A stretch of DNA of 64,000 nt, taken from assembly GCF_001401155.1 (NCBI RefSeq), contig NZ_LJRO01000305.1:97570-161569 (forward strand). Reading direction: 5' to 3'. The DNA is from Pseudomonas tremae (lineage in GTDB: Bacteria > Pseudomonadota > Gammaproteobacteria > Pseudomonadales > Pseudomonadaceae). Shown piece by piece: positions 7,767-17,364 of this stretch. Both the position numbers and the translations under genes were made by a program. The notes beneath the pieces were generated by a model. It did no database searches and was not told where the DNA came from. It saw only the letters and a program-made list of their open reading frames with translations. The first letter of the stretch is position 1, and the number at the start of each line of letters is the position of its first letter.

Positions 7767-8630
7767 ATGGCAGAGATTACTGCAGCGTTGGTCAAAGAAC
7801 TGCGCGAGCGTACCGGCGAAGGAATGATGGATTGCAAAAAGGCCTTGACCAAGGCTGGCGGCGACATCGAAAAAGCAATCGACGAAATGCGTGCTTCCGG
7901 CGCCATCAAGGCCGCCAAGAAAGCAGGCAACGTTGCTGCTGAAGGCGCTATCGCTATCAAGGAAGACGGCAAGGCTGCCGTCATCATCGAAGTCAACTCG
8001 CAGACCGACTTCCTCGCTCTGCAGGACGATTTCAAGAGCTTCGTCGCTGCAAGCGTTGAAAAAGCCTTTGCCGACAAGATGACTGATGTCGCTCCGCTGA
8101 TCGAAGCTCAGGAAGCTGCGCGTCTGGTACTGGTCGGCAAGGTTGGCGAAAACGTCAATATCCGTCGCCTGAAGCGCATCGAAGGTGACGTTGTTGGTGC
8201 TTACCTGCACGGCAACAAGATCGGTGTTGTGGTTACTCTGAAGGGCGGCGACGTCGAGCTGGCTAAAGATATTGCCATGCACGTAGCGGCAAGCAACCCC
8301 GAGTTCCTGTTGCCTTCGGAAGTGTCTGCCGAAGCGATCGAGCGCGAGAAGAGTGTCTTCCTGCAACTGAACGAAGACAAGATCAAAGGCAAGCCAGCTG
8401 AAATCGTCGAAAAGATGGTTGGCGGTCGTATCACCAAGTTCCTGGCAGAAGCCAGCCTGGTTGAACAGGCTTTCGTCAAGAACCCTGAAGTCAAGGTCGG
8501 TGAGCTGGCCAAGAAAGCCGGCGCTGAAATCGTGTCTTTCACCTACTACAAAGTAGGCGATGGCATCGAGAAGCCAGTCGACAACTTCGCTGAAGAAGTC
8601 GCTGCTCAAGTAGCTGCCAGCAAGCAGTAA
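7767..8630 (+). CDS. tsf: translation elongation factor Ts
   Basis: A 287-residue nucleotide-exchange factor that releases GDP from EF-Tu. The N-terminal UBA-like domain reads MAEITAALVKELRERTGEGM followed by MDCKKAL, and the core has SQTDFLALQDDFKSF, the TDF region that inserts into EF-Tu. The C-terminal coiled-coil and dimerisation parts follow. A good AAGAGGA ribosome-binding site lies before the ATG. It follows rpsB, as in nearly all proteobacteria. Confidence 0.98.
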   Translation: MAEITAALVKELRERTGEGMMDCKKALTKAGGDIEKAIDEMRASGAIKAAKKAGNVAAEGAIAIKEDGKAAVIIEVNSQTDFLALQDDFKSFVAASVEKAFADKMTDVAPLIEAQEAARLVLVGKVGENVNIRRLKRIEGDVVGAYLHGNKIGVVVTLKGGDVELAKDIAMHVAASNPEFLLPSEVSAEAIEREKSVFLQLNEDKIKGKPAEIVEKMVGGRITKFLAEASLVEQAFVKNPEVKVGELAKKAGAEIVSFTYYKVGDGIEKPVDNFAEEVAAQVAASKQ

Positions 8631-8653
8631 GACGGTTTTATAACTGTCGCCCC

Positions 8654-8687
8654 AAAGAGGCTGCCCGCATACGCGTGCGGCCTCTTT
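8654..8687 (+). terminator. hairpin terminator after tsf
   Basis: AAAGAGGC (8654-8661) pairs with GCCTCTTT (8680-8687), and a second GC-rich helix forms inside. The trailing T tract is short, so termination is probably partial and pyrH can be reached by read-through. Confidence 0.6.
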
Positions 8688-8744
8688 GTCGAAAGGGGGC
8701 AGGAAATTTTTCTGGAGATTGTGCCCACAAGGCTGCATTCTCCC

Positions 8745-8761
8745 GACGCTTTCGAAGCGTC
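8745..8761. repeat. palindrome in the pyrH leader
   Basis: GACGCTTTCGAAGCGTC is a perfect palindrome, except for its central base, 75 bases upstream of the pyrH start. It could be a protein-binding site or a small RNA hairpin. Function unknown. Confidence 0.35.
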
Positions 8762-8835
8762 AAGCTAAAGTAAGCGCAGGCTTGAAATAGCTCGCACAGA
8801 TTTTTTTCAGAAAAACGCCGCAGGAGAGATTCGCA

Positions 8836-9579
8836 ATGGCTCAGCAGGGCAGTGGTTATCAGGCTCGCTATAAACGCATTCTACTCAAGCTTAGCGGCGA
8901 GGCCCTCATGGGCTCGGAAGAGTTCGGCATCGACCCCAAGGTGCTGGACCGCATGGCGCTGGAAGTCGGTCAACTGGTCGGTATCGGCGTCCAGGTTGGT
9001 CTGGTTATCGGCGGTGGCAACCTGTTCCGTGGTGCAGCGCTGAGTGCTGCAGGCATGGATCGGGTGACTGGCGACCACATGGGAATGCTGGCCACGGTGA
9101 TGAACGCGCTGGCAATGCGCGATGCGCTGGAGCGCGCTAATATCACCGCCATCGTGATGTCGGCCATTTCCATGCTGGGCGTGACGGATCATTATGATCG
9201 TCGCAAGGCCATGCGCCATCTCAGCGCCAAGGAAGTGGTTATTTTCGCTGCGGGTACGGGGAATCCGTTCTTCACAACCGATTCGGCGGCCTGCCTGCGT
9301 GCAATTGAAATCGACGCCGATGTGGTGCTCAAGGCGACCAAGGTGGACGGTGTGTACACCGCAGACCCGTTCAAGGACCCGAATGCCGAGAAGTTCGATC
9401 ATCTGACTTACGATGAAGTGCTGGATCGCAAGCTGGGTGTGATGGATCTGACCGCAATCTGCCTGTGTCGCGATCACAAGATGCCACTGCGCGTCTTCAA
9501 CATGAACAAGCCGGGTGCCCTTCTGAATATCGTCCATGGCGGCGCTGAAGGAACCCTGATCGAGGAAGCCCAACAATGA
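8836..9579 (+). CDS. pyrH: UMP kinase
   Basis: A 247-residue hexameric bacterial UMP kinase (amino-acid-kinase fold) that makes UDP from UMP and ATP. Seen: KRILLKLSGEALMG (phosphate-binding loop), VGLVIGGGNLFRG, AAGTGNPFFTTDSAACLRA (UMP-binding region) and ATKVDGVYTADPFKDP. A GCAGGAGAG ribosome-binding site precedes the ATG. The stop codon overlaps the frr start by four bases (ATGA), so the two genes are translationally coupled. Confidence 0.97.
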   Translation: MAQQGSGYQARYKRILLKLSGEALMGSEEFGIDPKVLDRMALEVGQLVGIGVQVGLVIGGGNLFRGAALSAAGMDRVTGDHMGMLATVMNALAMRDALERANITAIVMSAISMLGVTDHYDRRKAMRHLSAKEVVIFAAGTGNPFFTTDSAACLRAIEIDADVVLKATKVDGVYTADPFKDPNAEKFDHLTYDEVLDRKLGVMDLTAICLCRDHKMPLRVFNMNKPGALLNIVHGGAEGTLIEEAQQ

Positions 9580-10133
9580 TCAACGAAATCAAGAAAGACG
9601 CCCAAGTGCGCATGCAGAAAAGCCTTGAGTCGCTGGCTCATGCCTTCACCCGCATCCGCACCGGCAAGGCTCATCCAAGCATTCTGGGTGGTGTCATGGT
9701 TCCTTATTACGGCGCAGACACGCCGCTGAGCCAGGTTGCCAACGTAACCGTCAAGGACTCGCGCACCCTGCAGGTTGTTGCGTTCGAACGCAATATGCTC
9801 GCTGCCGTCGACAAGGCTATCCAGAGCTCCGGTCTGGGCTTCAACCCGACCAACCTCGGTGAGCTGCTGCTGATCTCCATGCCGGCCCTGACCGAAGAAA
9901 CCCGCAAGGGCTTCACCAAACAGGCCCGCGATGCTGCCGAAGACGCCCGTGTGGCCGTGCGTAACATCCGCCGTGATGCGCTGAGCCAGCTGAAGGATCT
10001 GGTCAAGGAGAAGGAAATCAGTGAAGACGAAGAGCGTCGTGGTGCTGACGACATCCAGAAGCTGACCGACAAGTTCGTAGCGGAAATCGAAGTTGCGGTG
10101 AAGCAGAAAGAAGCTGATCTGATGGCTGTTTAA
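9576..10133 (+). CDS. frr: ribosome recycling factor
   Basis: 185 residues, the usual length. With EF-G it splits the post-termination ribosome. The N terminus MINEIKKDAQVRMQKSLESL and the long helical segment RVAVRNIRRDALSQLKDL are diagnostic for the L-shaped, tRNA-like factor. It overlaps pyrH by ATGA; uppS follows after 16 bases. Confidence 0.97.
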   Translation: MINEIKKDAQVRMQKSLESLAHAFTRIRTGKAHPSILGGVMVPYYGADTPLSQVANVTVKDSRTLQVVAFERNMLAAVDKAIQSSGLGFNPTNLGELLLISMPALTEETRKGFTKQARDAAEDARVAVRNIRRDALSQLKDLVKEKEISEDEERRGADDIQKLTDKFVAEIEVAVKQKEADLMAV

Positions 10134-10149
10134 GGTTTCGGACGCTTTC

Positions 10150-10905
10150 ATGGAAAAGATAAAACCGGCCGGGCCGTCATCGGTGCCGCGTCATGTCGCG
10201 ATTATCATGGATGGTAATAATCGCTGGGCGAAGAAGCGCCTCCTGCCAGGCGTCGCCGGTCACAAGGCCGGCGTCGACGCTGTTCGGGCTGTTATCGAGG
10301 TGTGTGCCGAGGCCAAGGTCGAAGTGCTGACCCTGTTCGCGTTTTCCAGTGAAAACTGGCAGCGTCCGGCTGAAGAAGTCGGTGCGTTGATGGAGCTTTT
10401 TTTCACAGCGTTGCGCCGTGAAACCAAGCGCCTGAACGAAAACGAAATCAGCCTGCGAATTATTGGTGACCGTTCGCGTTTTCACCCTGAGCTTCAGGCT
10501 GCAATGCGCGAGGCAGAGACGCGGACGTCCGGCAACAGCCGCTTCGTCCTGCAGATCGCTGCCAATTACGGTGGGCAGTGGGACATTGCACAAGCTGCCC
10601 AGCGTCTGGCGCGCGAAGTTCAGGCCGGGCACCTGCAGCCGGAGGACATCACGCCCGAGCTGTTGCAGACCTGTCTTGCGACCGGCGACCTGCCTCTGCC
10701 GGACCTGTGCATTCGCACCGGTGGCGAGCACCGCATCAGTAATTTCCTGCTTTGGCAGCTGGCGTATGCCGAGCTGTATTTCTCCGACCTGTTCTGGCCG
10801 GACTTCAAACACGATGCCATGCGCGCTGCGCTGGCTGATTTCGCTTCTCGCCAACGTCGCTTCGGTAGAACCAGCGAACAGGTAGAAGCTGGAGCCCGGG
10901 CTTAA
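10150..10905 (+). CDS. uppS: undecaprenyl diphosphate synthase (cis-prenyltransferase)
   Basis: A 251-residue enzyme that extends farnesyl diphosphate with isopentenyl diphosphate to C55-PP, the lipid carrier for peptidoglycan and O antigen. The catalytic motif HVAIIMDGNNRWAKKR holds Asp21, and the C-terminal region has DLCIRTGGEHRISNFLLWQ, which contributes to IPP binding. Length and motifs are complete. It overlaps cdsA by one base (TAATG). Confidence 0.97.
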   Translation: MEKIKPAGPSSVPRHVAIIMDGNNRWAKKRLLPGVAGHKAGVDAVRAVIEVCAEAKVEVLTLFAFSSENWQRPAEEVGALMELFFTALRRETKRLNENEISLRIIGDRSRFHPELQAAMREAETRTSGNSRFVLQIAANYGGQWDIAQAAQRLAREVQAGHLQPEDITPELLQTCLATGDLPLPDLCIRTGGEHRISNFLLWQLAYAELYFSDLFWPDFKHDAMRAALADFASRQRRFGRTSEQVEAGARA

Positions 10906-11720
10906 TGCTGAAACAACGGATTATCACGGCACTCATTCTGTTGCCGATCGCGCTGTGTGGTTTTTTCCTGCTCACCGGCATGTATTTCGCTCTGTTCATC
11001 GGAGGCGTTGTCGTGCTGGGCGCCTGGGAATGGGCGCGACTGGCCGGGTTCGCTTCCCAGTCTATGCGCTTGGGCTACGCAGCTCTGGTCGCCATCCTGC
11101 TGTTTCTCATGTATCTGCTGCCGGGTCTCGAGCCCTGGGTGCTTGTCGCCGCCGTTATCTGGTGGGGCGTTGCGACCTATCTGGTCCTCACTTACCCTGA
11201 TTCCAGCAATCACTGGGCGAGCGCGGTCTGCAAGCTTGTGATCGGGCTGCTGGTGCTGCTGCCTGCCTGGCAGGGGCTGGTGTTGATAAAGCAGTGGCCG
11301 CTGGGCAACTGGCTGATTCTGTCCGTGATGGTGCTGGTCTGGGCTGCCGACATCGGTGCCTATTTCTCCGGCAAGGCTTTCGGCAAACGCAAGCTGGCGC
11401 CCAAGGTAAGCCCGGGCAAGAGCTGGGAAGGTGTATACGGTGGGCTGGTGGTCAGTCTGGGCATTACTGCCGCCGTGGGTATCTCCCGTGACTGGACGGC
11501 TGTCCAGTTTGTCGCCGGGCTGCTGGGTGCAGCGGTAATCGTGTTCATTTCCGTGATCGGTGATCTGACTGAAAGCATGTTCAAGCGCCAGTCCGGTATC
11601 AAGGACAGCAGCAATCTGCTGCCCGGGCACGGCGGCGTACTGGACCGCATAGACAGCCTGACCGCTGCTATACCCGTTTTTGCCGTCCTGTTATGGGCTG
11701 CTGAATGGGGTGTGATGTGA
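10905..11720 (+). CDS. cdsA: phosphatidate cytidylyltransferase
   Basis: A 271-residue inner-membrane enzyme forming CDP-diacylglycerol from phosphatidic acid and CTP, the branch point for phosphatidylethanolamine and phosphatidylglycerol. There are about eight hydrophobic segments. The family signature is present near the C terminus: SMFKRQSGIKDSSNLLPGHG followed by GVLDRIDSL, with the metal-binding acidic residues. Its stop overlaps the GTG start of dxr. Confidence 0.96.
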   Translation: MLKQRIITALILLPIALCGFFLLTGMYFALFIGGVVVLGAWEWARLAGFASQSMRLGYAALVAILLFLMYLLPGLEPWVLVAAVIWWGVATYLVLTYPDSSNHWASAVCKLVIGLLVLLPAWQGLVLIKQWPLGNWLILSVMVLVWAADIGAYFSGKAFGKRKLAPKVSPGKSWEGVYGGLVVSLGITAAVGISRDWTAVQFVAGLLGAAVIVFISVIGDLTESMFKRQSGIKDSSNLLPGHGGVLDRIDSLTAAIPVFAVLLWAAEWGVM

Positions 11721-12907
11721 GTGCTCCGCAACAGATCACCGTTCTGGGGGCGACCGGCTCCATAGGGTTGAGCACGCTGGATGTCATTGCACGTCATCCG
11801 GCCCTTTATCAGGTGTTTGCGTTAACCGGTTTCAGTCGGCTGGCCGAGCTGCTTGCGTTGTGCATCAAGCACACGCCGCAATACGCAGTGGTGCCGGATC
11901 AGGTTGTCGCCCGCAAATTGCAGGATGACCTGGCTGCGGCCGGCCTCGATACCCGGGTGCTGGTCGGCGAAAGTGGCTTGTGTGAAGTAGCTGCGCACCC
12001 GCGGGTCGATGCAGTGATGGCTGCCATCGTCGGGGCCGCAGGGTTACGTCCTACGCTGGCTGCGGTGGAGGCGGGCAAGAAGGTGTTGCTCGCCAACAAG
12101 GAGGCGCTGGTCATGTCCGGCGCCTTGTTCATGCAGGCTGTTCGCCAGAGCGGCGCTGTGCTGCTGCCTATCGACAGCGAGCACAACGCGATTTTTCAGT
12201 GCCTCCCCGTCGACTTTGCTCGCGGTCTGGGTGCTGTCGGTGTTCGACGTATCATGCTCACAGCGTCTGGCGGACCTTTTCGCGAGACCCCGCTTGAGCA
12301 GTTGCGAGATGTGACCCCGGCACAGGCTTGTGCCCACCCTGTGTGGTCGATGGGGCGCAAGATTTCCGTCGATTCGGCCACCATGATGAACAAGGGGCTG
12401 GAGCTGATCGAGGCTTGCTGGCTGTTCGATGCGCGCCCCGATCAGATCGAGGTTGTGATCCATCCCCAGAGCGTGATTCACTCGCTGGTCGATTACGTTG
12501 ATGGCTCTGTGCTGGCTCAGTTGGGTAATCCCGACATGCGTACACCCATTGCCAATGCGCTCGCCTGGCCTGCACGTGTAGAATCTGGCGTTGCGCCGCT
12601 TGATCTGTTTCGCATCGGCCAGCTGGACTTTCAGGCCCCCGATGAAGGGCGTTTTCCTTGCCTCAGACTGGCGCGTCAGGCCGCCGAGGCGGGCGGCAGT
12701 GCGCCTGCCATGCTCAACGCGGTCAACGAAGTGGGGGTTGCGGCATTTCTTGACGGGCGTATCCGTTACCCGGAAATCGCCGGTATGATCGAGGATGTCC
12801 TGAATCAGGAGCCCGTCACGGCGGTCGAAGAGCTCGACGCGGTGTTTGCAGTGGATGCCAAGGCAAGACTGCTGGCGGGCCTATGGCTCGATCGAAGCGG
12901 GCAATGA
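11717..12907 (+). CDS. dxr: 1-deoxy-D-xylulose 5-phosphate reductoisomerase
   Basis: A 396-residue enzyme that makes 2-C-methyl-D-erythritol 4-phosphate with NADPH, the first committed step of the MEP isoprenoid pathway; ispD and ispF, also in this window, act later. Seen: GATGSIGLSTLDV (NADPH fold), LLPIDSEHNAIFQ (metal-binding Asp and Glu) and SMGRKISVDSATMMNKGLE. The GTG at 11717, overlapping the cdsA stop as GTGA, gives MSAPQQITVLGATGSIG, which fits the family N terminus. An ATG at 11705 would add four residues inside cdsA. Confidence 0.96.
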   Translation: MSAPQQITVLGATGSIGLSTLDVIARHPALYQVFALTGFSRLAELLALCIKHTPQYAVVPDQVVARKLQDDLAAAGLDTRVLVGESGLCEVAAHPRVDAVMAAIVGAAGLRPTLAAVEAGKKVLLANKEALVMSGALFMQAVRQSGAVLLPIDSEHNAIFQCLPVDFARGLGAVGVRRIMLTASGGPFRETPLEQLRDVTPAQACAHPVWSMGRKISVDSATMMNKGLELIEACWLFDARPDQIEVVIHPQSVIHSLVDYVDGSVLAQLGNPDMRTPIANALAWPARVESGVAPLDLFRIGQLDFQAPDEGRFPCLRLARQAAEAGGSAPAMLNAVNEVGVAAFLDGRIRYPEIAGMIEDVLNQEPVTAVEELDAVFAVDAKARLLAGLWLDRSGQ

Positions 12908-12998
12908 ACGCAAGGGTTGATGTGGTGCGTCAAAGGCGGGCCTCGAGGTCTGCGATGATTAACACACCGACCGATCAGTCGGTACCCGGAGAAGCCTG

Positions 12999-14351
12999 AT
13001 GAGTGCTTTATATATGATTCTCGGCACCCTTATTGCCTTGGGCGTGCTGGTGACATTTCACGAATTCGGCCACTTCTGGGTGGCTCGGCGCTGTGGCGTC
13101 AAGGTACTGCGTTTTTCTGTAGGTTTCGGCACGCCGCTGCTGCGCTGGCACGACCGCCAAGGGACCGAGTACGTCGTTGCTGCGATTCCTCTGGGTGGCT
13201 ACGTAAAGATGCTCGACGAGCGCGAAGGCAATGTTCCGCCCGAGCTGGCCGATCAGTCCTTCAACCGCAAGACGGTAGGGCAGCGCATTGCGATTGTGAT
13301 CGCCGGCCCGACGGCTAACTTCCTTCTGGCCATCGCCTTTTTCTGGGTTCTGGCGATGATGGGTAGCGAGCAGGTGCGCCCGGTCATTGGCGCAGTCGAG
13401 TCTGGAAGCATCGCTCAACAGGCCGGCCTGACCGCCGGGCAGGAAATCGTCGCTGTGGATGGTGAGCCAACCTCAGGCTGGGCTGGCGTCAATCTGCAAT
13501 TGGTCCGCCGCCTGGGTGAGAGCGGCACCATAGCCATGAAAGTCAGGGATCAGGGCTCGACGGTCGATACCTCTCGCGAGCTGGTATTGAATGACTGGCT
13601 CAGAGGCGCAGAAGAGCCTGATCCGATCAAGTCGCTGGGTATTCGCCCATGGCGTCCGGCCTTGCTGCCGATCCTGGCAGAAATCGACCCGAAAGGTCCG
13701 GCGCAGAGTGCAGGTCTCAAAACCGGCGATCGGCTGATTTCGATGGACGGTCAGCCGCTCAGTGAGTGGCAACAGGTTGTCGACCGGGTGCGTGAGCGCC
13801 CCGAGGCGAAAGTATCGCTGCGTATAGAGCGTGACGGTGCACAAATTGACGTTCCGGTGACTCTTGCCGCCAAAGGCGAAGGCAAATCGGCCACCGGCTA
13901 TCTGGGTGCGGGTGTAAAAGCTGTCGATTGGCCACCGGAAATGCTGCGTGAGGTCAGCTACGGTCCTTTCGCCGCCATGGCCGAGGGTGTAAAGCGCACC
14001 TGGAGCATGAGTGTGCTGACTCTGGACTCGCTCAAGAAAATGTTGTTCGGCGAGCTCTCGGTAAAAAACTTGAGTGGACCGATAACCATTGCTAAAGTGG
14101 CGGGCGCTTCGGCCCAGTCGGGCATCGGAGATTTTCTGAACTTCCTCGCTTATCTGAGTATTAGCCTGGGGGTTCTGAATCTGCTGCCCATTCCCGTCCT
14201 GGACGGGGGGCATTTGCTGTTTTATCTGATCGAGTGGGCGCGTGGTCGTCCCCTTTCGGAAAAGGTTCAAGGTTGGGGGGCGCAGATCGGTATCAGTCTG
14301 GTAGTGGGCGTAATGTTGCTCGCGCTGGTCAACGATCTGGGCCGACTGTAA
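12999..14351 (+). CDS. rseP: site-2 intramembrane zinc protease
   Basis: 450 residues. It cleaves anti-sigma factors in the inner membrane (RseA/MucA type) and so releases the envelope-stress sigma factor; it also clears signal-peptide remnants. HEFGH at residues 21-25 is the zinc motif in the first membrane helix, and LPIPVLDGGHLLFYL near the C terminus carries the third ligand. Two PDZ domains lie between, around residues 115-200 and 215-300 (for example KGPAQSAGLKTGDRLISMDG). It sits next to bamA, whose function is monitored by the same stress pathway. Confidence 0.96.
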   Translation: MSALYMILGTLIALGVLVTFHEFGHFWVARRCGVKVLRFSVGFGTPLLRWHDRQGTEYVVAAIPLGGYVKMLDEREGNVPPELADQSFNRKTVGQRIAIVIAGPTANFLLAIAFFWVLAMMGSEQVRPVIGAVESGSIAQQAGLTAGQEIVAVDGEPTSGWAGVNLQLVRRLGESGTIAMKVRDQGSTVDTSRELVLNDWLRGAEEPDPIKSLGIRPWRPALLPILAEIDPKGPAQSAGLKTGDRLISMDGQPLSEWQQVVDRVRERPEAKVSLRIERDGAQIDVPVTLAAKGEGKSATGYLGAGVKAVDWPPEMLREVSYGPFAAMAEGVKRTWSMSVLTLDSLKKMLFGELSVKNLSGPITIAKVAGASAQSGIGDFLNFLAYLSISLGVLNLLPIPVLDGGHLLFYLIEWARGRPLSEKVQGWGAQIGISLVVGVMLLALVNDLGRL

Positions 14352-14425
14352 AGCGTTGCCGAGTTGCGAATCTGCCGCATTTTGCGGCAGTTTGTTTATT
14401 GCCAGTTGGAATAAGAAAGGACTTC

Positions 14426-16813
14426 ATGAAACGTCTGCTGCTAACTGCGGTTCTTTCCGCACTGATGATCGCTGAAGTTCACGCCGAGTCCTTCACCATC
14501 TCCGATATCCGTGTCAACGGCCTGCAGCGGGTATCCGCCGGCAGTGTCTTTGGCGCGTTGCCGCTGAATGTAGGCGAGCAGGCGGATGACGGTCGCTTGG
14601 TGGAGGCTACCCGTTCGTTGTTCAAAACCGGTTTCTTTCAAGATATCCAGCTGGGTCGCGATGGCAACGTACTCGTCATCAGCGTCGTCGAGCGCCCGTC
14701 CGTTGCGAGCATCGAAATTGAAGGTAACAAGGCCATCTCCACCGAAGACTTGATGAAGGGGCTGAAACAGTCCGGTCTGGCCGAAGGTGAGATTTTCCAG
14801 CGTGCAACCCTCGAGGGTGTGCGTAACGAGCTGCAACGTCAGTACGTTGCCCAGGGTCGTTACTCCGCCGAGGTTGACGCCGAGGTTGTTCCTCAGCCGC
14901 GTAACCGCGTGGGCCTGAAGATCAACATCAATGAAGGTACGGTTGCGTCGATCCAGCACATCAACGTGGTGGGTAACACGGTTTTCTCCGACGAAGACCT
15001 GACCGACCTGTTCGAACTCAAGACCAGCAACTGGCTGTCGTTCTTCAAGAACGATGACAAGTACGCTCGTGAAAAACTCTCGGGCGACCTTGAGCGTCTG
15101 CGTTCGTACTACCTTGACCGCGGCTATATCAACATGGATATCGCCTCGACCCAGGTTTCGATCACGCCTGACAAGAAGAACGTGTACATCACGGTCAACA
15201 TCAACGAAGGCGAGAAGTACAGCGTCAAGTCGGTCAAGCTGAGCGGCGACCTGAAGGTGCCAGAAGATCAGGTCAAGTCCCTGCTGCTGGTTCAGCCTGG
15301 TCAGGTGTTCTCGCGCAAGGTCATGACCACGACGTCCGAGCTGATAACCCGTCGTCTGGGTAACGAAGGCTACACCTTCGCCAACGTCAACGGCGTGCCG
15401 ACCCCGAACAACGAAGATCACACAGTCGATATCACCTTTGTGGTCGATCCCGGCAAGCGTGCCTACGTCAACCGCATCAACTACCGCGGCAACACCAAGT
15501 CGGAAGACGAAGTGCTGCGTCGCGAAATGCGTCAGATGGAAGGCGGCTGGGCTTCAACCTACCTGATCGACCAGTCCAAGACCCGTCTGGATCGTCTGGG
15601 CTTCTTCAAGGAAGTCAACGTCGAGACGCCGCCAGTTCCGGGCACCGACGATCAGGTGGACGTCAACTACGCTGTTGAAGAACAGGCGTCCGGCTCCATC
15701 ACCGCCAGCGTCGGCTTCGCGCAAAGCGCAGGTTTGATCCTGGGTGGTTCGATCAGCCAGAACAACTTCTTGGGTACGGGCAACAAGGTCAGCATCGGCC
15801 TGACCCGCAGTGAATACCAGAGCCGTTACAACTTCAGCTACGTCGATCCGTACTACACGCCGGACGGTGTCAGCCTGGGCTACAACGCCTTTTACCGCAC
15901 CACCAACTACGACGACCTCGACGTTGATGTTGCAAGCTATGCAGTAGACAGCCTGGGTGCCGGTATCAACCTCGGTTACCCGATTAGCGAGACGTCGCGT
16001 CTGACTTACGGCCTGACGGTCCAGCAGGACGAGATCAAGACCGGCAAGTACACCGTTGACGAGATTTTTGATTTCGTTCAGAAGGAAGGCGACAAGTACC
16101 TGAACTTCAAGGGTTCGGTCGGCTGGTCCGAGTCGACGCTGAACAAAGGCGTTCTGGCAACCCGTGGTCATTCGCAAAGCCTGGTGTTCGAATCCACCTT
16201 GCCGGGCAGTGACCTGTCGTTCTTCAAGCTCGATTATCGTGCGCAGTACTTCCACCCGATCACCGACAATTACACCCTGCGTCTGCACACCGAGCTGGGT
16301 TACGGCGACGGTTACGGTTCGACCTCGGGTCTGCCGTTCTACGAGAACTACTATGCAGGCGGCTTCAACTCGGTTCGTGGCTTCAAGGACAGCACGCTCG
16401 GTCCGCGTAGCACGCCGAGTCGTGGTGCGTCGGTAACCGGAAATCAAGGTACTCTCGCCGATCCGGATCAGGATCCACTGCCGTTCGGTGGTAATGCCCT
16501 GGTTCAGGGTGGCGTAGAAGTCATGTTCCCGCTGCCATTCGTCAAGGATCAGCGCTCGCTGCGTACCTCTGTGTTCTGGGACGTCGGCAACGTGTTCAAT
16601 ACCAAGTGCGATTCCAGCAAGACATCTGCAAGCGGCAAGAAAGTCGAGTGCAACGACATCGACCTGTCCGGTATGGCCAGCTCTGTGGGTATCGGTGTTA
16701 CCTGGATCACAGCTCTCGGTCCTCTGAGCTTCGCCCTGGCGATGCCGATCAAGAAGCCGGACGACGAAGCCGAAACTCAGGTTTTCCAATTCTCCCTGGG
16801 TCAGACTTTCTAA
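14426..16813 (+). CDS. bamA: outer-membrane assembly factor BamA
   Basis: 795 residues with a signal peptide (MKRLLLTAVLSALMIAEVHA, cut before ESF), five POTRA domains (about residues 22-420) and a C-terminal 16-strand beta barrel. The barrel contains the conserved YYAGGFNSVRGF region (VRGF in loop 6) and ends in the aromatic F of QFSLGQTF, as in outer-membrane proteins. It is the core of the machine that inserts beta-barrel proteins. AAGAAAGGA lies before the ATG. A 64-residue in-frame upstream extension overlaps rseP and is not plausible. Confidence 0.97.
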   Translation: MKRLLLTAVLSALMIAEVHAESFTISDIRVNGLQRVSAGSVFGALPLNVGEQADDGRLVEATRSLFKTGFFQDIQLGRDGNVLVISVVERPSVASIEIEGNKAISTEDLMKGLKQSGLAEGEIFQRATLEGVRNELQRQYVAQGRYSAEVDAEVVPQPRNRVGLKININEGTVASIQHINVVGNTVFSDEDLTDLFELKTSNWLSFFKNDDKYAREKLSGDLERLRSYYLDRGYINMDIASTQVSITPDKKNVYITVNINEGEKYSVKSVKLSGDLKVPEDQVKSLLLVQPGQVFSRKVMTTTSELITRRLGNEGYTFANVNGVPTPNNEDHTVDITFVVDPGKRAYVNRINYRGNTKSEDEVLRREMRQMEGGWASTYLIDQSKTRLDRLGFFKEVNVETPPVPGTDDQVDVNYAVEEQASGSITASVGFAQSAGLILGGSISQNNFLGTGNKVSIGLTRSEYQSRYNFSYVDPYYTPDGVSLGYNAFYRTTNYDDLDVDVASYAVDSLGAGINLGYPISETSRLTYGLTVQQDEIKTGKYTVDEIFDFVQKEGDKYLNFKGSVGWSESTLNKGVLATRGHSQSLVFESTLPGSDLSFFKLDYRAQYFHPITDNYTLRLHTELGYGDGYGSTSGLPFYENYYAGGFNSVRGFKDSTLGPRSTPSRGASVTGNQGTLADPDQDPLPFGGNALVQGGVEVMFPLPFVKDQRSLRTSVFWDVGNVFNTKCDSSKTSASGKKVECNDIDLSGMASSVGIGVTWITALGPLSFALAMPIKKPDDEAETQVFQFSLGQTF

Positions 16814-16858
16814 GCGTCTGATCTTTGATAACGCAACGAATTTTGTAGGAGTTGTATT

Positions 16859-17362
16859 GTGCGTAAGTTGACTCAATTGGTAATGCTGGCCACCGTATTG
16901 GTCGCCAGCCCTGCATTTGCTGACATGAAGATCGCGGTACTGAACTATCAGATGGCCCTGCTGGAATCCGACGCTGCCAAGCGTTACGCCGTAGACGCCG
17001 AGAAGAAGTTCGGCCCGCAACTGACCAAGCTGAAAAGCCTGGAAAGCAGCGCCAAAGGTATTCAGGATCGTCTGGTCAGCGGTGGCGACAAGATGGCTCA
17101 GCCTGAGCGTGAGCGTCTGGAGCTTGAATTCAAGCAAAAGGCCCGTGATTTCCAGTTCCAGTCCAAAGAGCTGAACGAAGCTAAAGCTGTTGCTGACCGT
17201 GAAATGCTCAAGCAGTTGAAGCCTAAGCTGGATCAGGCAGTTGAAGAAGTGATCAAGAAAGGCGGCTTCGACCTGGTATTCGAGCGCGGTGCCGTGATTG
17301 ACGTCAAGCCTCAGTATGACGTGACTCGCCAAGTCATCGAGCGCATGAACCAGCTGAAGTAA
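16859..17362 (+). CDS. skp: periplasmic chaperone Skp (OmpH)
   Basis: A 167-residue periplasmic trimeric chaperone for unfolded outer-membrane proteins, directly after bamA as in E. coli. It has a signal peptide (MRKLTQLVMLATVLVASPAF, cleaved after Ala21), then a small beta core and a long helical hairpin rich in Lys, Glu and Gln (about residues 45-125) that forms the tentacles. Start codon is GTG, preceded by TAGGAG. lpxD follows within three bases. Confidence 0.95.
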   Translation: MRKLTQLVMLATVLVASPAFADMKIAVLNYQMALLESDAAKRYAVDAEKKFGPQLTKLKSLESSAKGIQDRLVSGGDKMAQPERERLELEFKQKARDFQFQSKELNEAKAVADREMLKQLKPKLDQAVEEVIKKGGFDLVFERGAVIDVKPQYDVTRQVIERMNQLK

Positions 17363-17364
17363 CC

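Noticed and set aside
15554..17332. 592-codon minus-strand frame opposite bamA and skp
   Set aside because: Antisense shadow of two well-identified genes; no recognisable domain or ribosome-binding site.
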